Shown here: positions 57,749-64,000 of the stretch, one piece after another
Layout of the letters: every line of letters begins with the position of its first letter
Numbering within the stretch: the first letter of the stretch is position 1
DNA from: CALABS01 sp050260775
Lineage (GTDB): Bacteria > Pseudomonadota > Alphaproteobacteria > Rhodospirillales > Magnetospirillaceae
Reading direction: 5' to 3'
Length of the DNA stretch: 64,000 bases
NCBI GenBank assembly: GCA_050260775.1
Contig: JBLNCP010000008.1
Location: 1 to 64,000 of the forward strand
Translations under genes and position numbers: made by a program
The notes under the pieces: model-generated
Database searches by the model: none
What the model saw: only the letters and a program-made list of their open reading frames with translations
Told to the model about the DNA's origin: nothing

Positions 57749-58501
57749 ATGAAGTGCACCCCCCTTTTCCGGCAGGACGACCACCGCTGGCTGGCTTTCG
57801 GCCAGGACCCCGAGCGTCCCGAGAACGTCATCGACACCAACCAGTACGTGGTCTGCGCCGGCAACACCGCCATGCTGATCGATCCCGGCGGGATGGAGGT
57901 CTTCCCGGCGATGCTGGCGGCGCTGACCCACGAGGTCGCGGTCGAGGACGTCGCCATGCTGTTCTTCAGCCATCAGGACCCCGACGTCGGCTCGTCGCTG
58001 CCGCTGTGGCGCCGCGTGTGCAAGCCCGACGTCAAGGTCTACCTGTCGTGGATGTGGTCGAGCTTCATCTCGCATTTCGACCGCGACGCCAAGCTCACCA
58101 ACATTCCCGACGAAGGCCTGGAGGTGCAGCTGGCCGACGTGCGGCTGCGGTTCATTCCCGCCCACTACCTGCACAGCGCCGGCAACTTCCACGTCTACGA
58201 CCCCAAGGCCCGCATCCTGTTCACCGGCGACGTCGGTGCCGCCCTGATCCCCGAGCGGGTCAAGTCCGGCATGTTCGTGCAGGATTTCAACAACCACATC
58301 CAGTACATGGACGGCTTCCACCGCCGCTGGATGGCCTCGACGCGGGCGCGTGACGCCTGGGTCAACACGGTGTCCAAGCTCGAGATCGACATGCTGTGCC
58401 CGCAGCACGGCCTGATCTTCAAGGGCGACGACGTCAAGCGCTTCATCGAGTGGTTCTCGAAGATCGAGGTCGGCAGCGGCGTCGCCGCCATGACCCGCTA
58501 G
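57749..58501 (+). CDS. ODP-like (oxygen-binding di-iron) metallo-beta-lactamase-fold protein
   Basis: The 250-residue protein has an MBL fold with a full set of flavodiiron-type metal ligands: H75, D77 and D79 (FSHQDPD), H142 (HYLHSAGNF), D161 (FTGDVGA) and H220 (CPQHG). The usual Glu of the HxExD motif is Asp here. There is no flavodoxin domain, as in ODP, the diiron oxygen sensor coupled to a chemoreceptor in Treponema. GGAG precedes the ATG by 8 nt. It lies 5 nt after the chemoreceptor-like gene. Oxygen or iron sensing for taxis is a strong but untested inference; a diiron reductase is the alternative. Confidence 0.8.
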   Translation: MKCTPLFRQDDHRWLAFGQDPERPENVIDTNQYVVCAGNTAMLIDPGGMEVFPAMLAALTHEVAVEDVAMLFFSHQDPDVGSSLPLWRRVCKPDVKVYLSWMWSSFISHFDRDAKLTNIPDEGLEVQLADVRLRFIPAHYLHSAGNFHVYDPKARILFTGDVGAALIPERVKSGMFVQDFNNHIQYMDGFHRRWMASTRARDAWVNTVSKLEIDMLCPQHGLIFKGDDVKRFIEWFSKIEVGSGVAAMTR

Positions 58502-58509
58502 CCACATCC

Positions 58510-58587
58510 GTCATCCCGAGGAGCGATGCGACGAGGGACCTCGTAGGTCGGCCCCGAACGAGGTCCCTCGCGTCCGCTCGGCATGAC
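58510..58587. repeat. Dispersed inverted repeat, GTCATCCCGAG type, second copy
   Basis: GTCATCCCGAG (58510-58520) and CTCGGCATGAC (58577-58587) are the outer arms, with CGAGGGACCTCGT (58532-58544) and ACGAGGTCCCTCG (58558-58570) as perfect inner arms. It is related to the repeat at 21372-21467. It lies exactly between the ODP-like gene and the convergent scaffold gene, so it may also end both transcripts. Confidence 0.8.
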
Positions 58588-58601
58588 ACCGTGTGCTACG
58601 G

Positions 58602-59354
58602 TCACTCGTCCCCGTACAGCCGGCGGAAGCCGGCCTGCACCTTGTCGATGAAGGCGGGATCGCGGCTCTTCCAGTAGCGCGGGTCGGCCATCATCCGTTT
58701 CAGGTCGGCCTCGGTGGGAGCGTCGTCGGCGGGGACCGGCGCCGCCCCCATGCGGGGCTCGCTCGATTCCATCATCCGCTGCAGCGTCAGCACGCCGTCG
58801 GGGGTGGCGGCCAGCGCGGCATAGGCGGCCGGCGGCAGGTTGGCCTTGCCCCAGGCGGCGAGCTGGCGCGAGGCCTGCGCCCAGCGCGCCTCGCCGCCGA
58901 AATGCTGCGTGAGGCGGTCAAGCGCCCGGCTGGTCTCATGGTCCGCCGCCATGTGCTCCATCATGGGCACCAGCCGCTCGAACGCGAGGTCGTAGACCAG
59001 CTGGGCCTGCGCCGGCGTGAACCCGGCCTGATGCAGCCGCGCGTTGATCTCGGGATCGCTGGCGAGAAGCTCGTGGCGCTCGGCGATCTCGTAGCCGGTC
59101 GGCGTGTCGGGAATGCCCATGGCGCGACGGAACGCCGCCTGCTCCTCGGGCGAGGCGTCGGCGCCGGGCAGGCGCACGGACCCGCCCAGGTGGCGCTCCA
59201 GGTCGAGGTAGGCCCGCAGCAGCGCCTCGTTGCGCATCTCGCCCTTGGCCGGATCCCAGAATTTCTCGGGCACCCCGGCGGGGCGGGCGGCGGGCAGATG
59301 GGCGGTCTCGGGGGCCTCGCCCGGGCCGGGCTCCAGCGAATCCTCGTAATACAT
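58602..59354 (-). CDS. Phage scaffold-like protein
   Basis: The 250-residue, acidic, helical protein begins MYYEDSLEPGPGEAPETAHL. It includes KFWDPAKGEMRNEALLRAYL and the C-terminal RYWKSRDPAFIDKVQAGFRR. T7-like scaffolds are similar in size, charge and order (portal, scaffold, capsid). GGAG lies 5-6 nt before the ATG. The assignment comes from position and composition. Confidence 0.78.
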   Translation of the reverse strand: MYYEDSLEPGPGEAPETAHLPAARPAGVPEKFWDPAKGEMRNEALLRAYLDLERHLGGSVRLPGADASPEEQAAFRRAMGIPDTPTGYEIAERHELLASDPEINARLHQAGFTPAQAQLVYDLAFERLVPMMEHMAADHETSRALDRLTQHFGGEARWAQASRQLAAWGKANLPPAAYAALAATPDGVLTLQRMMESSEPRMGAAPVPADDAPTEADLKRMMADPRYWKSRDPAFIDKVQAGFRRLYGDE

Positions 59355-59385
59355 GGCGGTCTCCGTTGGTGGGGATGGTGCGGGA

Positions 59386-59640
59386 TCAGCCGTGGCGGCC
59401 GCGCGCGATCAGCGAAAGAAGGTGGTGGACGAGGGCGCGCTGGCCCTCCAGCGCCCTGAGCGCCCGCCCGGGGGTGTCGGGGCCGACGCAACGGTCAACG
59501 GTCAGCGCCTTCAGGTGGGCGAGGACCATGTCGCCCTCGCTGCCCGCGAACACGCGAGCCGCGGCGCGGGCCAGGGCGAGGGCGTCGTCGCCGGCGGCGA
59601 CCTGGGGCGCCGCCGGCCAGGGCCATCCGGGCTCAGGCAT
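59386..59640 (-). CDS. Bbp19-like small phage protein
   Basis: The 84-residue protein has ARAAARVFAGSEGDMVLAHL and ALRALEGQRALVHHLLSLIA, the pattern of the Bbp19 phage domain, found between portal and scaffold genes in podoviruses. Its function is unknown. It overlaps the portal gene by 8 nt and precedes the scaffold gene by 31 nt. Confidence 0.78.
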   Translation of the reverse strand: MPEPGWPWPAAPQVAAGDDALALARAAARVFAGSEGDMVLAHLKALTVDRCVGPDTPGRALRALEGQRALVHHLLSLIARGRHG

Positions 59641-61135
59641 GGCCGGCCCCCGGGGCTTGCCTGCTCATCGGCGCTTGCGGGCGGATCAGCTCGGCGGGAA
59701 CCCCGAGGGTGCGCCCCAGCCAGCGCGCCGCCTCGCCGCCGTCGACCGCGTCGACGCCCGCTGGCCCCAGCTGCGCCAGGGCGCCCAGCCAGGTTAGGGT
59801 ATTGCGGGCATCGCGGCGCGCCTGGCTTTGGGCCAGCGGCGAGCGGTATTCCAGGTCGGCGATGTGGCCGTCGAGGACCAGCTCGGGGATCTCGCCCCGC
59901 CGGCGCAGGATGGCCACGGCGCGCATCACCAGCGGCGTCAGCAGCTCCGATTGCAGGCGGCCATAGGTGGCGCCCAGCAGCCGGGCCATGTCGGAGGCGC
60001 GCTCCAGCACCTCGGTGGCCGTCATGCGGGGGGCGTCCGGCTGGCCGAGCTTGTCGGCGAGCAGGGCGTGGCGGATGCGGCCGCGCAGGTCGTCCAGCAC
60101 CAGCTGCGAGATGTCGAAGCGGCCCGGCGCCTCCAGCGGCTGCAGCCCGGCCGACCCCACCGCCTTGGGGATGATGGTGCCGGGGACCAGCCGGACGTTC
60201 GCTGGGTTGAGGACGCCGTCGTCATCGGCCTGCCAGATGCCGGTGACGGCGATGGTGGCGTTCTTGAGCACCAGCTCCACCACCTTGTTGGCGGTCTTGA
60301 TGTCGGGCAGCGCCTTCATCACCGGCGAGCGGCCGTAGGTCTCGCCGGGCGCCTTCAGCCAGCGGAAGTTGACGAAGGGCGACTGCGCGAAGCGTCCCTC
60401 GGCCAGCACGGTATCGGTGTCGTCGTCGCCATCGAGCAGGGCGGTGTAGCGGTAGCCATGGCCGTCCGGCACCACCGCCTCGACCATCGCGAGCCGCAGC
60501 TCGGGATCCTCGGTGAGGCGGCGGGCGGTCGCCTCGGGCAGGGAGGCGTCGGGGAAGCGGGCGGCCAGCGCGGCGGCATTCGGTTCGGAGCGCCGGAAGG
60601 TGACGTCCAGGCGGCCTTCGGCGCCTTCCTCGAGCACCACCTGGGCCAGCGGCACGGCGGTGAAGCGGAAGGCGGAGTGGCCGCCGGGCCCGGCCTCCTC
60701 GAACAGCAGTGAGGCGGTGCCGCCGGTGATGAGGTCCAGGTAGCACTGGTGCATTTCCACCGCGAAGTTCGAGCGGTCGAAATGCGACTGCAGCACCGCG
60801 CCGATGCGGTCGAGCAGCGGAGCGACGGTCTCGCGCTCCTCGGGCGTCAGCGCGGCGCCGGCGGTGAGGCCGAACCACTGCGCCCAGGGCGGCGTGAGTT
60901 CCGACAGCAGGCTGGCGGCCAATTGGTCGACGGCGTCGGGGGCGGTTCCGTCGAACAGGCGGTCGCCCTTCTTCTCGCCGGGATTGGGCCGGTGCATCAC
61001 CGCGTCCCTGAGGGGCAGGGCGTAGTCGTAGCATTCCTGCCAATGGGCCTCCCAGGCCTGGCGGCGGTCCTTGGCGCGGCGGTAGCGGCGCAAGAGCTGG
61101 GCGCGGCCACCTCCGCCGTCGGGGTGTTCGGCCAT
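59633..61135 (-). CDS. Portal (head-tail connector) protein
   Basis: The 500-residue protein matches the head-tail connector family of T7-like phages: RRYRRAKDRRQAWEAHWQEC, DGTAPDAVDQLAASLLSELT, and later RSPVMKALPDIKTANKVVEL. It forms the dodecameric DNA gate at one vertex. I start at ATG 61135 because GGGGG lies about 9 nt upstream; ATG 61141 is too close to it. It overlaps the Bbp19-like gene by 8 nt. Confidence 0.9.
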   Translation of the reverse strand: MAEHPDGGGGRAQLLRRYRRAKDRRQAWEAHWQECYDYALPLRDAVMHRPNPGEKKGDRLFDGTAPDAVDQLAASLLSELTPPWAQWFGLTAGAALTPEERETVAPLLDRIGAVLQSHFDRSNFAVEMHQCYLDLITGGTASLLFEEAGPGGHSAFRFTAVPLAQVVLEEGAEGRLDVTFRRSEPNAAALAARFPDASLPEATARRLTEDPELRLAMVEAVVPDGHGYRYTALLDGDDDTDTVLAEGRFAQSPFVNFRWLKAPGETYGRSPVMKALPDIKTANKVVELVLKNATIAVTGIWQADDDGVLNPANVRLVPGTIIPKAVGSAGLQPLEAPGRFDISQLVLDDLRGRIRHALLADKLGQPDAPRMTATEVLERASDMARLLGATYGRLQSELLTPLVMRAVAILRRRGEIPELVLDGHIADLEYRSPLAQSQARRDARNTLTWLGALAQLGPAGVDAVDGGEAARWLGRTLGVPAELIRPQAPMSRQAPGAGHA

Positions 61136-61137
61136 GA

Positions 61138-61335
61138 TCATTCCCCCAGCAGCGACTTGAGCAGGCCGGTCGGCGGCGTGAGGACGCCGCGCAGGCTGGT
61201 GGCGACCATGCCGTCGCGGCCCCGCTGCGCCCGGGCGGCGGCCGCCTCGGCCTCGGTCTCGCCGATCAGGTCGCGGCGCGGCGCGCCGGCCTGCTCGCCC
61301 TTGGGCGTGGTGTACATCGTGCTGAAGCCACCCAT
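61138..61335 (-). CDS. Small phage protein upstream of the portal
   Basis: The 65-residue protein (MGGFSTMYTTPKGEQAGAPR) starts at 61335 with AGGAG 5 nt upstream. The C-terminus is TSLRGVLTPPTGLLKSLLGE. It ends 2 nt before the portal start. Small proteins of this kind often precede portals; no function is known. The frame is open upstream but the ribosome-binding site supports this start. Confidence 0.7.
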   Translation of the reverse strand: MGGFSTMYTTPKGEQAGAPRRDLIGETEAEAAAARAQRGRDGMVATSLRGVLTPPTGLLKSLLGE

Positions 61336-61454
61336 GGCGGTCTCCTGATCCTGTTTTGTTCTAATCGGTGCCCGCGTCGGCAGGCATGCGGGCCACCCTG
61401 GGGTGGACCGGTGCGACGGGCGCAATTGTGGCGTTGATGAAAGGGTATTTACTC

Positions 61455-61847
61455 CTATCGACGGAAGGTGTCAACGCAATTTTTCCTGTCCATGAGAAAT
61501 TTGTACAACTGCCAGGGGGTGAGCACCCCACCCGCATGGATGCCGAGGGTGCGCTTGACGGCCTCGACACAGGAATATGGTCTGATCGGGGCGAGGCGCC
61601 GCGGCGCGGTGCGGGTCACCGTCTCCACCACGGTCAGGCCGGCGCCGCGATAGGCGGCGGCGAGGTCGCGGCCCGGCTCGGCGGCGACCGCGGCCAGCTC
61701 GGTGCGGTGGCTCAGCGGATCGAGGATCAGCCAGCACGGGCCGTCCTCGATGGCCAGGAAGCAGTGGCGGAACCCCCGGCGCAGCAGGCAAAGCCACCAG
61801 GCGTCGGCGCTGCCCGAGAACATCACCAGGGCGCGACGCGGGCTCAT
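61455..61847 (-). CDS. Small phage-region protein with conserved Cys/His
   Basis: The 130-residue protein (MSPRRALVMFSGSADAWWLC) has RRGFRHCFLAIEDGPCWLIL and a later RPYSCVEAVKRTLGI. A His and a Cys in this order suggest a papain-like NlpC/P60 or permuted peptidase fold, which would fit a phage enzyme, but this is uncertain. It overlaps the upstream gene by 4 nt and belongs to the same minus-strand operon. A 119-nt gap separates it from the next gene downstream. Confidence 0.65.
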   Translation of the reverse strand: MSPRRALVMFSGSADAWWLCLLRRGFRHCFLAIEDGPCWLILDPLSHRTELAAVAAEPGRDLAAAYRGAGLTVVETVTRTAPRRLAPIRPYSCVEAVKRTLGIHAGGVLTPWQLYKFLMDRKNCVDTFRR

Positions 61848-62209
61848 GCGACGATGCCCTTGGCCTTGAGCGCGGCCTCCAGCCGGGCCATGGCCTCTTG
61901 CCAGCGCGCCGCGTCGGCGGCCCCGTCCCCGGCCCAGGGGTCGGGCGGCGCCAGGCGCAGCCCGAAGCGGCCCAGGACCGTCACATGGTCGTGGCCGATG
62001 GCCCCGGACCGCGCCAGGGCGTCGACGGCTCGGTAGATGTCGTCGGGATCGCAGGGGCGGGCGACCTCGCCCGCCCCGGCCACGAAGCGCACCCCTTCGA
62101 GGCGGGCGATCTGGCAGCGGGCGAACCACAGCCACGCCTCCTCGGCGGTGGCGAAGGGTTGGCCGTCGGCGGGGGACAGGGACCTCGCCGTGAACTTGCC
62201 TCGGCGCAT
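61844..62209 (-). CDS. First gene of the late operon, hypothetical phage protein
   Basis: The 121-residue protein (MRRGKFTARSLSPADGQPFA) starts at 62209 with AGGAG 8 nt upstream. It has EEAWLWFARCQIARLEGVRF, DPDDIYRAVDALARSGAIGH and DHVTVLGRFGLRLAPPDPWA. I do not recognise the family. It is the first gene after the LexA-type box at 62229-62243, so it opens the long minus-strand phage operon. Confidence 0.72.
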   Translation of the reverse strand: MRRGKFTARSLSPADGQPFATAEEAWLWFARCQIARLEGVRFVAGAGEVARPCDPDDIYRAVDALARSGAIGHDHVTVLGRFGLRLAPPDPWAGDGAADAARWQEAMARLEAALKAKGIVA

Positions 62210-62228
62210 CGATGTTCTCCTCATAATA

Positions 62229-62243
62229 GAACAGATGGCGAAC
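62229..62243 (-). promoter_or_regulatory. LexA-type SOS box at the head of the phage late operon
   Basis: GAAC-AGATGGC-GAAC reads GTTC-N7-GTTC on the minus strand, the exact alphaproteobacterial LexA consensus. On the minus strand it lies directly upstream of TATTAT (62223-62228 on the complement), a plausible -10 element, so a bound repressor would block transcription of the phage genes. It is 20-34 nt before ATG 62209. Confidence 0.75.
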
Positions 62244-62329
62244 ATTAGCCGCGCCGCGGGGGATCGAGTCAAGGGGGGTCAGAAAATATTCCTGATGCCC
62301 CGTTTGGGGAATTGCGAGAGGATATTCCC

Positions 62330-62965
62330 ATGCTCAAGCACGCCGACATCTGGGCCGCGATCGACGCGCTGGCCAAGGATCATGGGCTGACGGCGTCCGC
62401 GCTGGCCCGCAAGGCCGGGCTTGACCCCACCACCTTCAACAAGAGCAAGCGCATCACCCGCGAGGGCAAGCCGCGCTGGCCCTCCACCGAGAGCGTCGCC
62501 AAGGTGCTGGAGGCGACCGGCTCCTCGCTGGCCGACCTGGTGCGCGTCATCGAGGGCAACAACGGCAAGGTTGGGGCCTCGGCCCGCGTCCCTCTGATCG
62601 GCTTCGCCCAGGCCGGCGACCGCGGCTTCTTCGACGATGCCGGCTACCCCACCGGCGGCGGCTGGGACGAGATCCCCTTCCCCGAGATCGGCGACCCCAA
62701 CGCCTACGCCCTCGAGGTGTCGGGCGACAGCATGGAGCCGCTCTACCGCGACGGCGACATCGTCATCGTCTCGCCGGCCTCCAGCGTCCGCCGCGGCGAC
62801 CGGGTGGTGGTCAAGACCCTGGACGGCGAGGTCATGGTCAAGCAGCTGGTGCGGCAAAGCGCCAAGTGGATCGAGCTGGCCTCGCTCAACCCCGCCCACC
62901 CCGGCCGCAGCCTCGCCGCCGAGGACATCGCCTGGATCGCCCGCATCCTGTGGGCCAGCCAGTAG
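62330..62965 (+). CDS. S24-family (CI/LexA-like) phage repressor
   Basis: The 211-residue protein has an N-terminal HTH domain (about 5-65; GLTASALARKAGLDPTTFNK) and a C-terminal S24 peptidase domain. The self-cleavage site is Ala95-Gly96 in IGFAQAGDR, and the dyad is Ser134 (SGDSMEPL) and Lys171 (GEVMVKQL), with the same 37-residue spacing as LexA. RecA-induced self-cleavage would relieve repression. It is divergent from the phage operon and next to both SOS-type boxes. GAGAGG precedes ATG 62330. Confidence 0.9.
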   Translation: MLKHADIWAAIDALAKDHGLTASALARKAGLDPTTFNKSKRITREGKPRWPSTESVAKVLEATGSSLADLVRVIEGNNGKVGASARVPLIGFAQAGDRGFFDDAGYPTGGGWDEIPFPEIGDPNAYALEVSGDSMEPLYRDGDIVIVSPASSVRRGDRVVVKTLDGEVMVKQLVRQSAKWIELASLNPAHPGRSLAAEDIAWIARILWASQ

Positions 62966-62982
62966 CGCGGTTTAGCTCCCTC

Positions 62983-63061
62983 CGTCATGCCCGCGAAGGC
63001 GGGCATCCAGTGATCGCAATGCCCTCCTAAGGGCTGGATCCCCGCTGCCGCGGGGATGACG
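62983..63061. repeat. Dispersed repeat, CGTCATGCCCGCG type
   Basis: CGTCAT...GCCCGCGAAGGCGGGC at the left end and CCCCGCTGCCGCGGGG...ATGACG at the right end are two hairpins in mirror arrangement, joined by ATCCAG/CTGGAT. This design (CGTCATnCCCGCG...CGCGGGnATGACG) is a widespread proteobacterial extragenic repeat. It separates the repressor gene from the SOS-regulated small gene. Confidence 0.85.
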
Positions 63062-63073
63062 AAGGCGGGTCAC

Positions 63074-63102
63074 TTGACAAAATGTTCGTGATATGTTCTA
63101 TA
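63074..63102 (+). promoter_or_regulatory. Promoter with LexA-type box in the spacer
   Basis: TTGACA (63074-63079) and TCTATA (63097-63102) are 17 bp apart, a textbook promoter. GTTC-GTGATAT-GTTC, a perfect alphaproteobacterial SOS box, covers 63084-63098. The start point would be near 63109, the A of the ATG, so the transcript may be leaderless. LexA or the S24 repressor would silence it until DNA damage. Confidence 0.8.
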
Positions 63103-63108
63103 TCCGGG

Positions 63109-63459
63109 ATGCCATTGCCCCACCTTCTGGAGTGCCGCTACGACGGCCCGATCCCGCCCGCCGATCCGGCGATGATCGGTCGGCCCGACGCGGTCCTGCG
63201 GGCGCGGCTGTTCGAGCGGCTGGCGGCCGAGGCCCGGCGCGCGGCAGCGCTCAGGCGAGCCCGTCTCGGCGCCGCCGGCCTCCCGGCCGACCACCACCTC
63301 TCCGAATTGGGGCAGGAATTGTCGGCCTGCCGCCGGCAGGCCCTGGCGTGGCGCCATTCCGGCATGGCCGCGCCTGCCCCGGCCATCCACGCGGCGCCGC
63401 CAGAATCGAACCCCCGGGTCAAGCCCGGGGGTGACGGCGAGCGGCGCGCCCGCCTCTAG
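63109..63459 (+). CDS. SOS-regulated small protein
   Basis: The 116-residue protein (MPLPHLLECRYDGPIPPADP) is helical in the middle (RARLFERLAAEARRAAALRR) and has SELGQELSACRRQALAWRHS. I do not recognise it. Its promoter has a consensus LexA box and predicts a leaderless mRNA. The last ~20 codons come from a dispersed palindrome (63410-63432; NPRVKPGGDG). The end overlaps fabI by 4 nt on the other strand. It may be an SOS or phage accessory gene. Confidence 0.65.
   Translation: MPLPHLLECRYDGPIPPADPAMIGRPDAVLRARLFERLAAEARRAAALRRARLGAAGLPADHHLSELGQELSACRRQALAWRHSGMAAPAPAIHAAPPESNPRVKPGGDGERRARL
63410..63432. repeat. Small hairpin repeat inside a gene end
   Basis: ACCCCCGGG (63410-63418) and CCCGGGGGT (63424-63432) flank TCAAG, the same design as 21493-21515. 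Here it is translated as the C-terminal NPRVKPGGDG of the small SOS-regulated protein, so the repeat has been taken into a reading frame. Confidence 0.7.
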
Positions 63460-64000
63460 CCGACGATGTGGTAGCCGCCGTCGATGAAGATGGTGGTGCC
63501 GGTGACCGCCTTGGCCAGGTCGCTGACCAGGTAGGCCGCCATCGAGCCGCAATCGTCGATGGTGGCGAGCTGGTGCATGGGCGCCTTGGCGGCGGCCTGC
63601 TCCATCAGCTCGTCGAAGCGGTCGATGCCCGAGGCGGCGCGGGTCTTGAGCGGCCCGGGCGACAGCGCCACCACGCGGATGCCCTTGGGCCCGAGCTCGT
63701 GGGCCATGTACTTGGTGGCGCTCTCCAGCGCCGCCTTGACCGGACCCATGACGTTGTAGTGCTCGACCACCTTGCGGCCGCCGTAGAACGACACCGTCAT
63801 CAGGCAGCCGCCGTCCTTCATCAGCGGCTCGGCGAGGTGGGCCATGCGGATGAACGAGTGGCAGGACACGTCCATGGCCAGCGCGAAGCCGTCGCGCGAG
63901 CAGTCGACGACGCGGCCGTGCAGGTCCTCGCGGTTGGCGAAGGCGATGGAGTGGATGATGAAGTCCAGCTTGCCCCAGGTCTTCTCGATCTCGGCGAACA
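63456..64000 (-). CDS. fabI: Enoyl-[acyl-carrier-protein] reductase (NADH), 5' end outside window
   Basis: The frame runs off the window, so about the last 181 residues are present. The protein is FabI, which reduces trans-2-enoyl-ACP in the last step of fatty-acid elongation. SIAFANREDLHGRVVDCS, VSCHSFIRMAHLAEPLM, the catalytic YNVMGPVKAALE (Tyr and Lys) and the end TGTTIFIDGGYHIVG are typical. It is a host gene and marks the right side of the phage module. Confidence 0.95.
   Translation of the reverse strand, partial: FAEIEKTWGKLDFIIHSIAFANREDLHGRVVDCSRDGFALAMDVSCHSFIRMAHLAEPLMKDGGCLMTVSFYGGRKVVEHYNVMGPVKAALESATKYMAHELGPKGIRVVALSPGPLKTRAASGIDRFDELMEQAAAKAPMHQLATIDDCGSMAAYLVSDLAKAVTGTTIFIDGGYHIVG

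Overview
The window is a GC-rich (roughly 68-70% by eye) chromosomal segment of an alphaproteobacterium, most likely a member of the Rhodospirillales close to Magnetospirillum/Phaeospirillum. This rests on the sucCD-sucA-odhB-lpdA order, a PHB locus with PhaR, the ubiTUV genes, the bactofilin/M23 pair and the MoxR-DUF58-DUF4159 block. It is an inference from gene content and protein style, not from a search.

Layout. (1) 1-7.0 kb: TCA-cycle block with the end of sucC, then sucD, sucA, odhB and lpdA, with intrinsic terminators after sucD, odhB and lpdA. (2) 7.1-15.4 kb: a Cache/CZB chemoreceptor, an MFS transporter, an SDR-type epimerase, a TPR protein, a hypothetical protein, phoH, and a two-gene unit of an AfsA-like hotdog enzyme with a HAD phosphatase. 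(3) 15.7-20.1 kb: signalling cluster of a solute-binding protein, a sensor kinase, an Rcp1-type receiver and a REC-PAS-kinase. (4) 19.9-27.9 kb: HNH endonuclease, arfB, a HerA-like ATPase with a coiled-coil partner, ubiV-ubiU-ubiT for O2-independent ubiquinone synthesis, and a divergent REC-cNMP regulator. (5) 28.0-32.3 kb: PHB module (phaR, PhaE-like, PhaC-like, phaA, phaB). (6) 32.5-46.9 kb: housekeeping and envelope genes (CorA, bactofilin, M23 peptidase, MoxR/DUF58 cluster, DUF1285, NUDIX, cca, TPR-glycosyltransferase, dodecin).

(7) 47.0-63.5 kb: a compact podovirus-type morphogenesis module on the minus strand. Order from its promoter: small proteins, portal (head-tail connector), Bbp19-like protein, scaffold-like protein, capsid, decoration-like protein, tail tubular A and B, tail fibre, glycine-rich tip protein, terminase small-like and large subunits, membrane protein, cell-wall hydrolase, holin. 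No integrase, replication genes, RNA polymerase or internal-core proteins are visible. The module starts at a GAAC-N7-GAAC box (the alphaproteobacterial LexA pattern). Next to it is an S24 repressor with an Ala-Gly cleavage site and a Ser/Lys dyad, and a second GTTC-N7-GTTC box lies in the promoter of a small gene. Partial fabI closes the window.

The most unusual feature is inside that module. Between the capsid and scaffold genes, on the opposite strand, sits a two-gene non-phage cassette: a soluble protein with two chemoreceptor-tip-like motifs, and 5 bp later a metallo-beta-lactamase-fold protein that keeps a full set of flavodiiron-type metal ligands (ODP-like). ODP proteins are known oxygen/iron sensors coupled to chemoreceptors in spirochaetes. 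Other leads are the AfsA-like/HAD phosphatase unit, a 206-nt out-of-frame overlap between PhaE-like and PhaC-like genes, and an FNR-type box in front of ubiT.
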